Shown: one piece after another, positions 9,468 through 17,306 of the stretch
Numbering within the stretch: position 1 is the stretch's first letter
Layout: each line of letters begins with the position of its first letter
From: Corynebacterium timonense
GTDB lineage: Bacteria; Actinomycetota; Actinomycetes; Mycobacteriales; Mycobacteriaceae
NCBI RefSeq assembly: GCF_900105305.1
Contig: NZ_LT629765.1
Span: 2,294,001-2,358,000 of the forward strand
Direction of reading: 5' to 3'
DNA: 64,000 nt
Notes under the pieces: generated by a model
Seen by the model: only the letters and a program-made list of their open reading frames with translations
The model's database searches: none
Told to the model about the DNA's origin: nothing
Program-made: the position numbers and the translations under genes

Positions 9468-10679
9468 ATGACCGACGCAACCGACCTGATCAACTTCGAC
9501 GCCCTGCTCACCCCGGAGGAGGTGCAGTGGCGCGACTCTGTGCGCGCCTTCGTGGAGGAGGAGATCAAGCCCCACGTGGGCCAGTGGTACGAGGACGCCT
9601 ACGTGCCGCTCGAGCTGATCCCGCGCTTCGCGGAGAAGGGCATGATCGGCGCGCACCTGCCCGGCTATGGCTGCCCGGGCCGCACCGCCGTGGAGTACGG
9701 CCTGTCCATGCTGGAGGTCGAGGCGGCCGATTCGGGCCTGCGCACGATCTTCTCGGTGCTGGGCTCGCTGGCGATGACGTCGATTCACAAGCACGGCACG
9801 GAGGAGCAGAAGAACGAGTACCTGCCGAAGATGGCGCGCGGCGAGCTGCTCGGCGCCTTCGGCCTGACGGAGCCGACGGCGGGCTCGGACCCGGCCTCGA
9901 TGATCACCCGGGCGACGTGGAAAGAGGGCGAGGGCTGGCTGCTCAACGGCGAGAAGCGCTGGATCGGCCTGGCGCACCTGGCCGACATCACGGTGGTGTG
10001 GGCAAAGGTCTCCACCGCGGACCTCACCGCCGCCGGCCACGAGGCACCGGAGGGCCGCGAGGAGACGGTCGCCGGCTTCCTCGTGCCCAAGGGCACCCCG
10101 GGCTTCGACCCCCAGCCGATCACGAAGAAGCTGTCCATGCGGGTGTCCACGCAGTCGCATATCACGCTTGACGACGCCCTCGTGCCCGCCTCCAACATCC
10201 TCTCCGCCCGCTTCGGCCTGAAGGCGCCCCTGATGTGCCTGAACGAGGCCCGCTACGGCATCGGCTGGGGCGTGCTCGGCGCGGCCCGCGACTCCCTGGA
10301 GCAGGCGCTGGCCTACGCGCTGGAGCGCACCCAGTTCGGCCGCCCCCTGGCCAGCTTCCAGCTGACGCAGAAGAAGCTCGTGGACCTGGCGGTGGGCCTG
10401 AACCAGGGCTACCTGCTGGCCCTACACGTCGGCCGCCAGAAGGACGCCGGCACCCTCGACATCAGCCAGATCTCGGTGGCAAAGCTGCAGAACACGCGCG
10501 TCGCCATCGACATCTGCCGCGAGGCCCGCACGATCCTCGGCGGCAACGGCGTCACCCACGACTACTCGCCGATCCGCCACGCGGCGAACCTGGAGTCGGT
10601 GCGCACCTACGAGGGCACGGACGAGATGCACACCCTGATCCTGGGGCAGAAGATGACCGGGATCAACGCGTTCTCCTGA
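9468..10679 (+). CDS. gcdH: acyl-CoA dehydrogenase, glutaryl-CoA dehydrogenase-like
   Basis: FAD enzyme that would oxidise, and if a true GcdH also decarboxylate, glutaryl-CoA to crotonyl-CoA. The 403-aa chain shows ACAD signatures GAFGLTEPTAGSDP and GEKRWIGLAHLADITVVWAK, and the C-terminal GGNGVTHDYSPIRHAANLESVRTYEGTDEMHTLILGQ region. Glu382 in TYEGT is the expected catalytic base. This C-terminal stretch resembles glutaryl-CoA dehydrogenase more than generic fatty acyl-CoA dehydrogenases. Start ATG at 9468 follows AAGGAGCAAGG. An 88-bp gap before it could hold its own promoter. The specific function is inferred from similarity and neighbours. Confidence 0.88.
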   Translation: MTDATDLINFDALLTPEEVQWRDSVRAFVEEEIKPHVGQWYEDAYVPLELIPRFAEKGMIGAHLPGYGCPGRTAVEYGLSMLEVEAADSGLRTIFSVLGSLAMTSIHKHGTEEQKNEYLPKMARGELLGAFGLTEPTAGSDPASMITRATWKEGEGWLLNGEKRWIGLAHLADITVVWAKVSTADLTAAGHEAPEGREETVAGFLVPKGTPGFDPQPITKKLSMRVSTQSHITLDDALVPASNILSARFGLKAPLMCLNEARYGIGWGVLGAARDSLEQALAYALERTQFGRPLASFQLTQKKLVDLAVGLNQGYLLALHVGRQKDAGTLDISQISVAKLQNTRVAIDICREARTILGGNGVTHDYSPIRHAANLESVRTYEGTDEMHTLILGQKMTGINAFS

Positions 10680-10693
10680 TCGGGGGTTGAGGC

Positions 10694-11800
10694 GTGGGCA
10701 GGGTGCGCTACCTCTGCATCATGATCGGCGGCTTCCTCGGCCCCTTCGCCGGGCAGTCGCTGTCGGTGGTGCTGCCGGAGTTCGCGGCGGATTTTGGCAT
10801 CTCCCTGCGCTTGGCGTCGCTGACGATGACGGCGTACATGCTGCCGTTCGCGTTCATGATGCTGGTGTCCACCTACTTGGTGCGCACCCTCTCCCCTACC
10901 CGCGTGGTGCGTGTCGCCTACGCCACCATCGCCTGCGCGTCGGTGGTGCTCGTGTTGTCGCCCGTGTGGTGGGCGTTTGTGGCGGCGTACATCGTCGCCG
11001 GGATCGCGAACGCGTTCACGGCGCCGCTGCTGCAGCTGATCCTGCGGCACATCACCGCGCCGGGCGAGCTGGGCAAGGCGATGGGCACCTACGCTGCGAT
11101 GCAGGCCTTCGGGCTTTTCTCCGCTCCGCTGTTCGCGGGTGCGGCGGTGACGGTGGCGTCGTGGCGTTGGATGTACGTCGCCCTTTTCGCTTTCGCGGTG
11201 TTCATCGTCTGCGTCGGCCTGCCCGCGGTGCCGCCCTCCGGGGCGGTGTCGGAGGCGGTGCGGCTGCCGCCCGGCCGGGTGCTGCGCGCCGTCTACACGC
11301 TGCTCGCCATCGGCGCCGGCGTGGTGGGCATGGGCTTTCTCATCTCCCTGCACGTCGAGGCGCTGTTCGACGCCCCGCCCCTTACCCGCGGCCTCATCGT
11401 CATGGCCGGCGGGCTCACCGCGTTCCTCTTCGCCCGCCCCGTCGGCGGGCTCGCCGACACGCGGGGGCCGCGCCCGCTCATCGTCGGCTCGTTGCTCGTC
11501 GGTGCGTGCGCCATGGTGGGCGTCGGGGTCGCGCCCTCGATGGTGGCCATAACGCTGCTGTGGGGCGTGGCGGTGCTCGCCGCGCAGGGGGTGCAGGTGG
11601 GTGTGAATATGCTCATTTTGGCGTCGCCACGCGGGGCCCAGATCCTGTCGACGATCCAGGCCTTCCGCTTCTTCGGCAACGCCCTGACGCCGATCCTTAT
11701 TCTGCCTCTGTACGGCGTGGCGCCGCTGCTCGGCTTCGGGGCGGCGGTGGCGTTCCTCCTCGTCGCGGTGGTGCTGAACGCGGAAGCGCTGCGAAAATGA
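10694..11800 (+). CDS. MFS transporter, about 12 TM, 368 aa
   Basis: Compact major-facilitator protein with a GTG start at 10694, 14 bp after the dehydrogenase gene and so probably in its operon. The N-terminal domain shows an AYMLPFAFMMLVSTYLVRTLSP loop (degenerate motif A) and the QAFGLFSAPLFAGAAV helix; the second domain has RPVGGLADTRGPRPL between TM8 and TM9. Substrate unknown. In the context of the putative glutarate cluster it could import or export an acid; alternatively it may be a general drug-type exporter. Confidence 0.85.
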   Translation: MGRVRYLCIMIGGFLGPFAGQSLSVVLPEFAADFGISLRLASLTMTAYMLPFAFMMLVSTYLVRTLSPTRVVRVAYATIACASVVLVLSPVWWAFVAAYIVAGIANAFTAPLLQLILRHITAPGELGKAMGTYAAMQAFGLFSAPLFAGAAVTVASWRWMYVALFAFAVFIVCVGLPAVPPSGAVSEAVRLPPGRVLRAVYTLLAIGAGVVGMGFLISLHVEALFDAPPLTRGLIVMAGGLTAFLFARPVGGLADTRGPRPLIVGSLLVGACAMVGVGVAPSMVAITLLWGVAVLAAQGVQVGVNMLILASPRGAQILSTIQAFRFFGNALTPILILPLYGVAPLLGFGAAVAFLLVAVVLNAEALRK

Positions 11801-11827
11801 CGCGGCGGCGGACGTTCCCGTTCTAGG

Positions 11828-12232
11828 TCAGAGCTCGCGCAGGAGGGTGCGAACGCGGGCGTCGATGTCGTCGCGGATGAGGCGCATGCGTTCCATCCCC
11901 TCGATGCCGCGCGCGGAGGGTTCGTCGGTGCGCCAGCGCTCGAGCGTGCCCCGCGCGCCGGGCGGGAGGGTGACCTCGGCGTCGGCGCCGAGCACGACCA
12001 CGCGGTCGACGGAGGCGAGCAGGTCGGGGTCGATGCCCTTCGGTCGACCCTGGGACATGTCGGCGCCCGCCTCGGCGATCGCCGCGACGGACTCCGGGTT
12101 GAGGCCGGCCCCGGGGGCGGTGCCCGCCGAGTAGACGGCGACGGCGTCGCCCGCGTGGTGGGTGGCCAGCGCCGCCGCCATCTGGGATTTTCCGCCGTTG
12201 CCGACGCAGATGAACAGAACTGAGGGGGCCAT
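11828..12232 (-). CDS. arsC: arsenate reductase, LMW-phosphatase/mycothiol type
   Basis: 134-aa protein that should reduce arsenate to arsenite in the cytoplasm, probably through a mycothiol-arsenate adduct as in corynebacteria. The P-loop [14 protein letters not shown] begins at Cys9, the only cysteine in the protein, which argues against the three-cysteine thioredoxin-linked class. The usual phosphatase loop is CX5RS; here Lys stands in for Arg. The conserved late Asp is in [10 protein letters not shown] or [11 protein letters not shown]. It lies 19 bp downstream of acr3 in the same direction, forming an acr3-arsC unit. Confidence 0.9.
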   Translation of the reverse strand: MAPSVLFICVGNGGKSQMAAALATHHAGDAVAVYSAGTAPGAGLNPESVAAIAEAGADMSQGRPKGIDPDLLASVDRVVVLGADAEVTLPPGARGTLERWRTDEPSARGIEGMERMRLIRDDIDARVRTLLREL

Positions 12233-12251
12233 GGGGGTTCCTTTCGGGTGT

Positions 12252-13298
12252 TTAGCTGTGTACCGCGTGCGCGCGGGGTGAGGCGTCCCAGCGGGGCCGC
12301 AGCCACAGCATGACGTAGACGAGGCCGACGAGCACGGGGATTTCGATGATCGGGCCGACCGTCCCGGCGAGCGCTTCGCCGGAGGTGGCGCCGAAAGTGC
12401 CGATGGACACCGCGATCGCGAGCTCGAAGTTGTTGCCCGCGGCGGTGAACGAGACGGCCGCCGTGCGCTCGTAGGTGAAGTCGGCCACCCTGCACACGAG
12501 CAGGGAGAGGAAGAACATGCCGATGAAGTAGCACAGCAGTGGCAGCGCCGTCCGTGCGACCGCGCCGGGCTGGGTGGTGATCTGCTCGCCCTGCAGCGCG
12601 AACAGCAGCACGACGGTGTAGAGCAGGCCGATGAGAGCGAGGGGGGAGATCGCGGGCAGGAACGTGGATTCGTACCAGTCGCGCCCGCGCACGCGCTCCC
12701 CCACCACGCGCGAGAGTGCCCCCAGGGCGAGGGGGATGCCCAAGAACACGAGCACCGAGGTGACGATGGCGGTGAAGGAGAAGGCCGCGGTGGCCGTCGG
12801 CAAGCCGAGCCATGCGGGCAGCACCTGGAGGTAGAACCAGCCGAGCACGCCGAACATGAGGACCTGGAAGAGTGCGTTGAGGGTGACCAGGACGGCGGTT
12901 GCTTCGCGGTCGGCGCAGGCCATGTCGGTCCAGACGAGGACCATGGCGATGCAGCGCGCGAGGCCGACGATGATGAGGCCGGTGCGCAGCTCGGGCTGAT
13001 CGGGCAGGAAGAGCCAGGCGAGGGCGAACATGAAGGCGGGCCCGACGACCCAGTTGAGCACGAGGGAGACGCCCATGAGGCGGGCGTCGGTGGCGACCTC
13101 GCGGGTGGAGTCGTAGCGGACCTTCGCCAGCGGCGGGTACATCATCACGAGCAGGCCGATCGCGATGGGCACGGAGACGCCCCCGACGGTGAGGGAGTCG
13201 AGGAAGGGCGCGAGCCCGGGCACGGTGCGGCCGAGCAGCAGGCCGGCGGCCATGGCCAGCAGGATCCAGAGGGGAATGAAGCGGTCCAAGAGCGACAT
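12252..13298 (-). CDS. acr3: arsenite efflux permease ACR3
   Basis: 348-aa, about ten-TM carrier that exports arsenite. The key residues of the family are present: Cys116 in [19 protein letters not shown] and Glu292 in [18 protein letters not shown]. Their separation, 176 residues, equals that of Cys129 and Glu305, which I recall as essential in C. glutamicum Acr3. The start chosen is ATG at 13296-13298, giving a 37-bp divergent gap with arsR; longer versions would run into arsR and are not credible. The shared gap holds the operator described separately. Confidence 0.95.
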   Translation of the reverse strand: MSLLDRFIPLWILLAMAAGLLLGRTVPGLAPFLDSLTVGGVSVPIAIGLLVMMYPPLAKVRYDSTREVATDARLMGVSLVLNWVVGPAFMFALAWLFLPDQPELRTGLIIVGLARCIAMVLVWTDMACADREATAVLVTLNALFQVLMFGVLGWFYLQVLPAWLGLPTATAAFSFTAIVTSVLVFLGIPLALGALSRVVGERVRGRDWYESTFLPAISPLALIGLLYTVVLLFALQGEQITTQPGAVARTALPLLCYFIGMFFLSLLVCRVADFTYERTAAVSFTAAGNNFELAIAVSIGTFGATSGEALAGTVGPIIEIPVLVGLVYVMLWLRPRWDASPRAHAVHS

Positions 13299-13306
13299 GG
13301 CCCTAA

Positions 13307-13326
13307 ATATAGACCACGGTCGATAT
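13307..13326. promoter_or_regulatory. probable ArsR operator between acr3 and arsR
   Basis: The near-perfect dyad ATATAGACCACGGTCGATAT (one mismatch between arms) fills the 37-bp gap between the two divergent starts. It overlaps the -10 box of arsR and must overlap the acr3 promoter, so a single ArsR dimer could shut off both directions until arsenite binds. Assignment is from position and symmetry. Confidence 0.75.
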
Positions 13327-13329
13327 AAT
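13324..13329 (+). promoter_or_regulatory. -10 box of a leaderless arsR promoter
   Basis: A consensus TATAAT lies 6 nt before the arsR ATG at 13336. This spacing puts the transcription start on or next to the A of the ATG, the arrangement of leaderless mRNAs common in actinobacteria. No Shine-Dalgarno sequence precedes the ATG. Confidence 0.7.
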
Positions 13330-13335
13330 CGACGC

Positions 13336-13662
13336 ATGCTTGTCGACGCCCCACCGTGCTGCCCCCTCACCACCGAGCCGCTCTCCCCCGCGGACGCCGA
13401 CCGCCATGCCGCCGCGTTCAAGGTGCTGGGCGAGCCGGTGCGCCTGCGCATCATCTCCCTGCTCGCCGCCGAGGGCTGCCCGCCCACCACGGTCGGCGAG
13501 CTGGCGGAGGCGTTGGAGCTGAGCCAGCCGACGGTGTCGCACCACCTCAAGCGCCTCACGGAGGCCGGTTTTCTTGCCCGGCGCCCGGAGGGCCGCCGCG
13601 TGGTGCATACGGTGCGCCCGGAGCTGTTTGCGGACTTGAGGACGGTGCTGTCCGTTGGCTGA
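13336..13662 (+). CDS. arsR: arsenite-responsive repressor ArsR
   Basis: 108-aa winged-helix repressor of the ArsR/SmtB family. The recognition helix region is ALELSQPTVSHHLKRLTEAGFL. The As(III) sensor cysteines are Cys8, Cys9 and Cys48. This spacing matches Cys15/Cys16/Cys55 of C. glutamicum ArsR1 (recalled) exactly, and differs from the CVC sensor of E. coli type ArsR. The ATG at 13336 is the start that fits the promoter; its 3' end overlaps the next gene by 8 bp, so the two are translationally coupled. Confidence 0.95.
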   Translation: MLVDAPPCCPLTTEPLSPADADRHAAAFKVLGEPVRLRIISLLAAEGCPPTTVGELAEALELSQPTVSHHLKRLTEAGFLARRPEGRRVVHTVRPELFADLRTVLSVG

Positions 13663-14638
13663 GCACCACTCCGCGATCGTCGTCGGCGGCGGACAGTCCG
13701 CCCTGGCCACGGCCTACTACCTGCGCAAGTACGGGGTGGACTTCCTCATCCTCGACGACCAGGACGGCCCCGGCGCCGCGTGGCGCCACGTGTGGCCCTC
13801 GATGACGCTGTTTTCCGCCAGCGAGTTCTCCAACCTGCCCGGCTGGCCCATGCCCCACTACCCCGGTTTCCCGCCCGCGGAGCACGTCGTGGAGTACCTG
13901 GCGGAGTACGAAAGGCGCTACGACCTGCCGGTGAAGCGCCCCGTGCACGTCGACCGGGTGGGCCACGACGGCGCGGTGTTTCGCCTGGACACCACCGCGG
14001 GCGCCTACACGGCGGACGCGCTCGTCGCCGCGACGGGCACGTGGTCGGCGCCCTTCGTGCCCTTCTACCCCGGCACGTTCGACGGCGAGCAGTGGCACTC
14101 GGCGCGCTACCCCGGCCCGGAGCCCTTCCGCGGCGCGCGCGTTGCGGTGGTGGGGGGCGGGAACTCGGGCGCGCAGATCGCCGCGGAGCTCACCGAGGTC
14201 GCCGACGTGACGTGGTACACGCGTCAGGAGCCGCGGTGGATGCCCGACGACGTCGACGGCCGCGTGCTGTTCCGCCGCAACCGGCAGCGTGTGCTGGCGA
14301 TTCAGTGCGGCGAGCCCGACCCCGGCGCGGACTCGAACCTGGGCGACATCGTCGCCCTTCCGCAGGTCCGCGAGGCCCGCGACTCCGGCCGCCTCACCGC
14401 GACGCCCATGTTCGACTCGCTCGACGAGGTCGACGCCGATCACCTCATCTGGTGCACGGGCTTCCGCCCGGCGCTTGAGCCGGTGCGCTCGCTTCTCGAC
14501 GCCCCCATTCCCCTCTTCCTCGTCGGCTACGGCGACATGGTCGGCCCGGGCGCGGCGACAATCACCGGCGTGGCGCCCTTTGCCAAGCGCGCGGCCCAGG
14601 GCGTGGCAAATGTTTCACGTGAAACATCGTCGGAGTGA
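13655..14638 (+). CDS. arsO: ArsO-like FAD-dependent monooxygenase/oxidoreductase
   Basis: 327-aa flavoprotein with an N-terminal FAD motif VVGGGQSALATAYYLRK (about residues 9-25) and a second, NADPH-type Rossmann motif VAVVGGGNSGAQIAAEL in the middle, the layout of flavin-containing monooxygenases. ArsO proteins are commonly found in ars operons; their exact reaction is not settled. It starts at a TTG (13655) inside arsR, with an 8-bp overlap. Unusually, a full parS site is embedded in its last codons, where it encodes NVSRETS. Confidence 0.88.
   Translation: MAEHHSAIVVGGGQSALATAYYLRKYGVDFLILDDQDGPGAAWRHVWPSMTLFSASEFSNLPGWPMPHYPGFPPAEHVVEYLAEYERRYDLPVKRPVHVDRVGHDGAVFRLDTTAGAYTADALVAATGTWSAPFVPFYPGTFDGEQWHSARYPGPEPFRGARVAVVGGGNSGAQIAAELTEVADVTWYTRQEPRWMPDDVDGRVLFRRNRQRVLAIQCGEPDPGADSNLGDIVALPQVREARDSGRLTATPMFDSLDEVDADHLIWCTGFRPALEPVRSLLDAPIPLFLVGYGDMVGPGAATITGVAPFAKRAAQGVANVSRETSSE
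14610..14627. other. parS centromere-like site, 2 of 3 (inside arsO)
   Basis: Perfect 18-bp palindrome ATGTTTCACGTGAAACAT containing the 16-bp parS consensus (14611-14626). It overlaps the final codons of arsO, so protein and ParB-binding constraints coincide on the same bases. Confidence 0.93.
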
Positions 14639-14655
14639 GGGGCGGGGTGGGCTGA

Positions 14656-15591
14656 CTACTGAGCCGACACGCCCATAAGCGGGTCGCGGATTTCGATCCC
14701 GCGCTGCTTGTTGTAACACACTGTGGCCGCTCCCAGCTCTTCTGATCGCGCCGCCGTCGGGGACGAGCAATCCCACCCGTCGAACGACACCGAGATGGTA
14801 TTTCCCATACCTTCTTCGAACTTCCTCGCGTCGTAGCGGTCAAGGACGTCCATGGCCTCCGCGCACGTGATTTCGCCCGTGACGACGTCCGCCAGGCGGT
14901 GCCCCTCCATCGCGCCGCACATTATTGGGCCCTGAACGAGTACGTCCGTGCCGGTCTCGTACCCCATCCCCGGCTGCGCCAGGGCCTTCTCTGTCAGTTC
15001 CCGGGAGCTGAGCACTGGGCCCTCGGTCACGATGCGATGATCCGCCCCCGCGATCTCGAAAGCGGCGGAGTCGGAGGTGCACACCAGCGACTCGTTGTCC
15101 GGCTTCGCGCACTGAACGTTGCCGAGGTTCACCCACTGCCCCGGCTTGAGTTCGGCCGTGGCGGGCGGGATGCCTTCCGCGTTGGTGTACGCCACGCCGT
15201 CGGCCGAGATCTGAACGGCCCCGGGCCGGCCGCCGTCCACGTCGGGCACCGATTTGTCGGGGGTGCCGAAGCACGTGACAGCGCCGTAAAAAACGCATTG
15301 GCTCGCTGCGCCGCCGTTGACGAAGGAGAACATCTTCGATCCGTCTGCGTCGAACAGTGTCGGGCTCACCTGCTGCAACTGCGTGACATCGACGGAACGC
15401 ACGGAGGCAGCCGGCGCGGCGGAGGTGGAGTGAGTGCTGGGTGTGTGCGTCTCGACGGTCGGTTCAACCGTCGTCGTCTGCGTCACCGTCTGCGGCTGCG
15501 GAGGTTCCGTCGTCGCTGAGCATGCGGAGAGGGTCAGCGCTGCGGCCGCCACAGCAGTAGGCAGAACGATCGTCCGGGCTGGGGTGTACAT
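14656..15591 (-). CDS. secreted lipoprotein of unknown function, 311 aa
   Basis: Signal peptide with lipobox LSAC, Cys24 being the likely acylated residue, followed by a Thr/Pro/Ser-rich linker (residues 25-65) typical of surface lipoproteins. The mature domain has several cysteines (SQCVFYGAVTC, NVQCAKP, LVCTSD, IMCGAM, ITCAEAM, DCSSP, TVCYN) that could form disulfides. The C-terminal half, GEITCAEAMDVLDRYDARKFEEGMGNT then WDCSSP, resembles small mycobacterial/corynebacterial secreted proteins annotated only as hypothetical. Function not inferred. It converges with arsO. Confidence 0.82.
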   Translation of the reverse strand: MYTPARTIVLPTAVAAAALTLSACSATTEPPQPQTVTQTTTVEPTVETHTPSTHSTSAAPAASVRSVDVTQLQQVSPTLFDADGSKMFSFVNGGAASQCVFYGAVTCFGTPDKSVPDVDGGRPGAVQISADGVAYTNAEGIPPATAELKPGQWVNLGNVQCAKPDNESLVCTSDSAAFEIAGADHRIVTEGPVLSSRELTEKALAQPGMGYETGTDVLVQGPIMCGAMEGHRLADVVTGEITCAEAMDVLDRYDARKFEEGMGNTISVSFDGWDCSSPTAARSEELGAATVCYNKQRGIEIRDPLMGVSAQ

Positions 15592-15715
15592 AATTGTGAG
15601 TATGCCAGGTGATATGGGGCTGAGGTGCGGGGTTGGGGATTGGTATCCGCGCGGGGCGGGTAGATCGTCGCGTGGGCGGGCGCCGGAGGGCCGCTCGTTG
15701 TTCGTGGAGGCGGGC

Positions 15716-15803
15716 GGCTCATCCCCGCCTGCGCTGGGAACGCGGATTTGTTAGGGGCCCTGGTGCGTCGGAGGCGGCTCATCCCCGCCTGCGCGGGGAA
15801 CCC
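15716..15803 (+). CRISPR. orphan two-repeat, one-spacer type I-E CRISPR remnant
   Basis: Two 28-nt repeats at 15716-15743 and 15776-15803 share GGCTCATCCCCGCCTGCGC followed by KGGGAAC; they differ by a T/G and at the last bases. Between them is a 32-nt spacer (15744-15775). Repeat sequence, length and 60-nt period match type I-E arrays. No cas gene occurs in the window and I see no convincing third repeat. Confidence 0.8.
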
Positions 15804-15882
15804 CACCCGGAGCTTGACATGTGGAGCGATGAGTACATGGAGATCGTGGAATTGGCCTAACTGTCCAGCTATCTTTGGGCCC

Positions 15883-16146
15883 ATGGTCTTCTTAAGTCGA
15901 GATAAACAACTCGTGGACGATCTCCTCATCCGTGTCAGTCAGCTGGAAACAACCGTGTCCGAACTCGCCGCGCGGGCCGGTGTGCGGCCCCCCGCGTATA
16001 CGCCCCTGGTATCGCAAGCCGTGCGGGATCTGAGCAACCAAGGAAACCACATCGCCGCGGTTAAAAAGCTGCGGGAGGAAACTGGCCTCGGTCTCCTCGC
16101 AGCCAAGCGGGTTGTTGATGATCTGCGGGGCCATACTCCGCTCTAG
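15883..16146 (+). CDS. small protein with ribosomal L7/L12 C-terminal-like fold
   Basis: 87-aa protein. An N-terminal predicted coiled helix (QLVDDLLIRVSQLETTVSELAARAG) is followed by VRDLSNQGNHIAAVKKLREETGLGLLAAKRVVDDL, which closely resembles the C-terminal domain of ribosomal protein L7/L12 (KK.RE.TGLGL.EAK..VD). Stand-alone versions occur in many actinobacteria without known function. The start chosen is the ATG at 15883; a longer reading would extend back through the CRISPR remnant and is less likely. It lies just upstream of a dead IS481-type element. Confidence 0.72.
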   Translation: MVFLSRDKQLVDDLLIRVSQLETTVSELAARAGVRPPAYTPLVSQAVRDLSNQGNHIAAVKKLREETGLGLLAAKRVVDDLRGHTPL

Positions 16147-16231
16147 AACCGGCGGTACCTGCCAGCAAAGTTCGCCAGGATGCGGTCGTCCACTGTGAGG
16201 TCGACTCCCTCGGTCGCGGCGAGGAGCTCGT

Positions 16232-17204
16232 CTAGCTGTACTTCCCCGTGACGTTGTGAACGCGTTGTGCGGGGGTGAGGCCGTCGATGGCGGTGTGGGC
16301 TCGATGGTAGTTGTACTCGTGGATGAATTCCGTATACGTCTGCTGCTGGGCCTTTTCGCTGGTGTATGGGCGGATGTAGGCCCATTCCTGCATCAGGGTG
16401 CGGTTAAACCGCTCGACCTTGCCGTTGGTCTGCGGCCGGTACGCCTTGGTGGAGACATGCGTAATCGTGCCCAAGGGCGGCGTTGCACGCCGTGGAACGG
16501 TAGCAGGCTCCGTTATCGGTCATCACCCGTGTGACCTCGACACCGTGGAGGGAAAAGAACGCGCAGGCACGCCGCATAAAACCGGCGGCGGTGTTTTTCT
16601 TTTCGTCGGTCAGGATCTCCGAGTACGCCATCCGTGAGTAGTCATCCACGGCGTGATGCAGGTAGGAATACTCGCGCCCGGCGGGTGCACCAGCCTGTTT
16701 TTGTGCGTTGCGGGCGCGGCCCGCCCGGCGATCCTGTTCAGAGCCACGCCCGTGCACGCGCCAGCCGCCACCGTCGGGGATGCGACTGAGCTTTTTGATG
16801 TCGACATGGATCATGTCCCCGGGTTGGCTGCGTTCATAGCGTACTGGTGGTGCTTTGCGCACCGGCAGGCCGGTGGCCTGGTCGATGCGGGCTAGTTTCG
16901 GCATGGTGGAGCGCGCGACACCGAGATGGCAACCGATACGGTGTGGGCCCCACTGGCGGGTAAACCGCAGTGTGATGATGCGGCGCTGGGTGCGCATCGG
17001 CAGCTGGTGCGGGCACGTGCGGGGACGGTGTGACCGGTCGGTGAGCACTTCGCCACGGCGTGCCCGGCTCACCCACCTGTTGACGGTGGCTGGTCAGACC
17101 TGGAAGCGTTCAGCGACCCGGCGCTGCGTCCATCCGTGGGTGATGACCAGCTCAACCATCCTTGCTCTGCCGGTCGGGGTCAAAGGTGCGTTACGGTGTG
17201 TCAT
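16232..17204 (-). pseudogene. IS481-type DDE transposase, broken
   Basis: Helix-turn-helix N-terminus (VELVITHGWTQRRVAERFQV) followed by a DDE integrase core: VDIKKL, YLHHAVDDYSR, RVMTDNGACYRS, and AYRPQTNGKVERFNRT. Three lesions are visible: an in-frame TGA at codon 37 (17094-17096); loss of about nine codons between ARST and MPKL compared with copy 2; and a frameshift near 16475 that separates the last 80 residues (THVSTKAYRPQ onward) from the rest. The gene cannot make active transposase. Confidence 0.85.
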
Positions 17205-17306
17205 GGAAGCCTTCCGGATCGGTGTTCGTGTGGATACCTACTCCACTACCGGAGGCTTCCCCCATCCGCTCACACCGTTCACAACCTCCCGGGGAAGTAC
17301 ACCTAG
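16232..17306 (-). mobile_element. IS481-family-like insertion sequence, copy 1 (inactive)
   Basis: A 1075-bp element bounded by imperfect inverted repeats: left CTAGCTGTACTTCCCC, right (complement) CTAGGTGTACTTCCCC, continuing into GTTGTGAACG on both sides. CTAG at both edges fits the known preference of IS481-type elements for CTAG targets. The single transposase gene reads leftward and is broken. A truncated sister copy lies at 48989-49775 in the same orientation. Confidence 0.85.

Noticed and set aside
15656-15683. Possible third CRISPR repeat upstream of the two clear ones
   Set aside because: Only a few scattered positions match the repeat; the palindromic core is absent.
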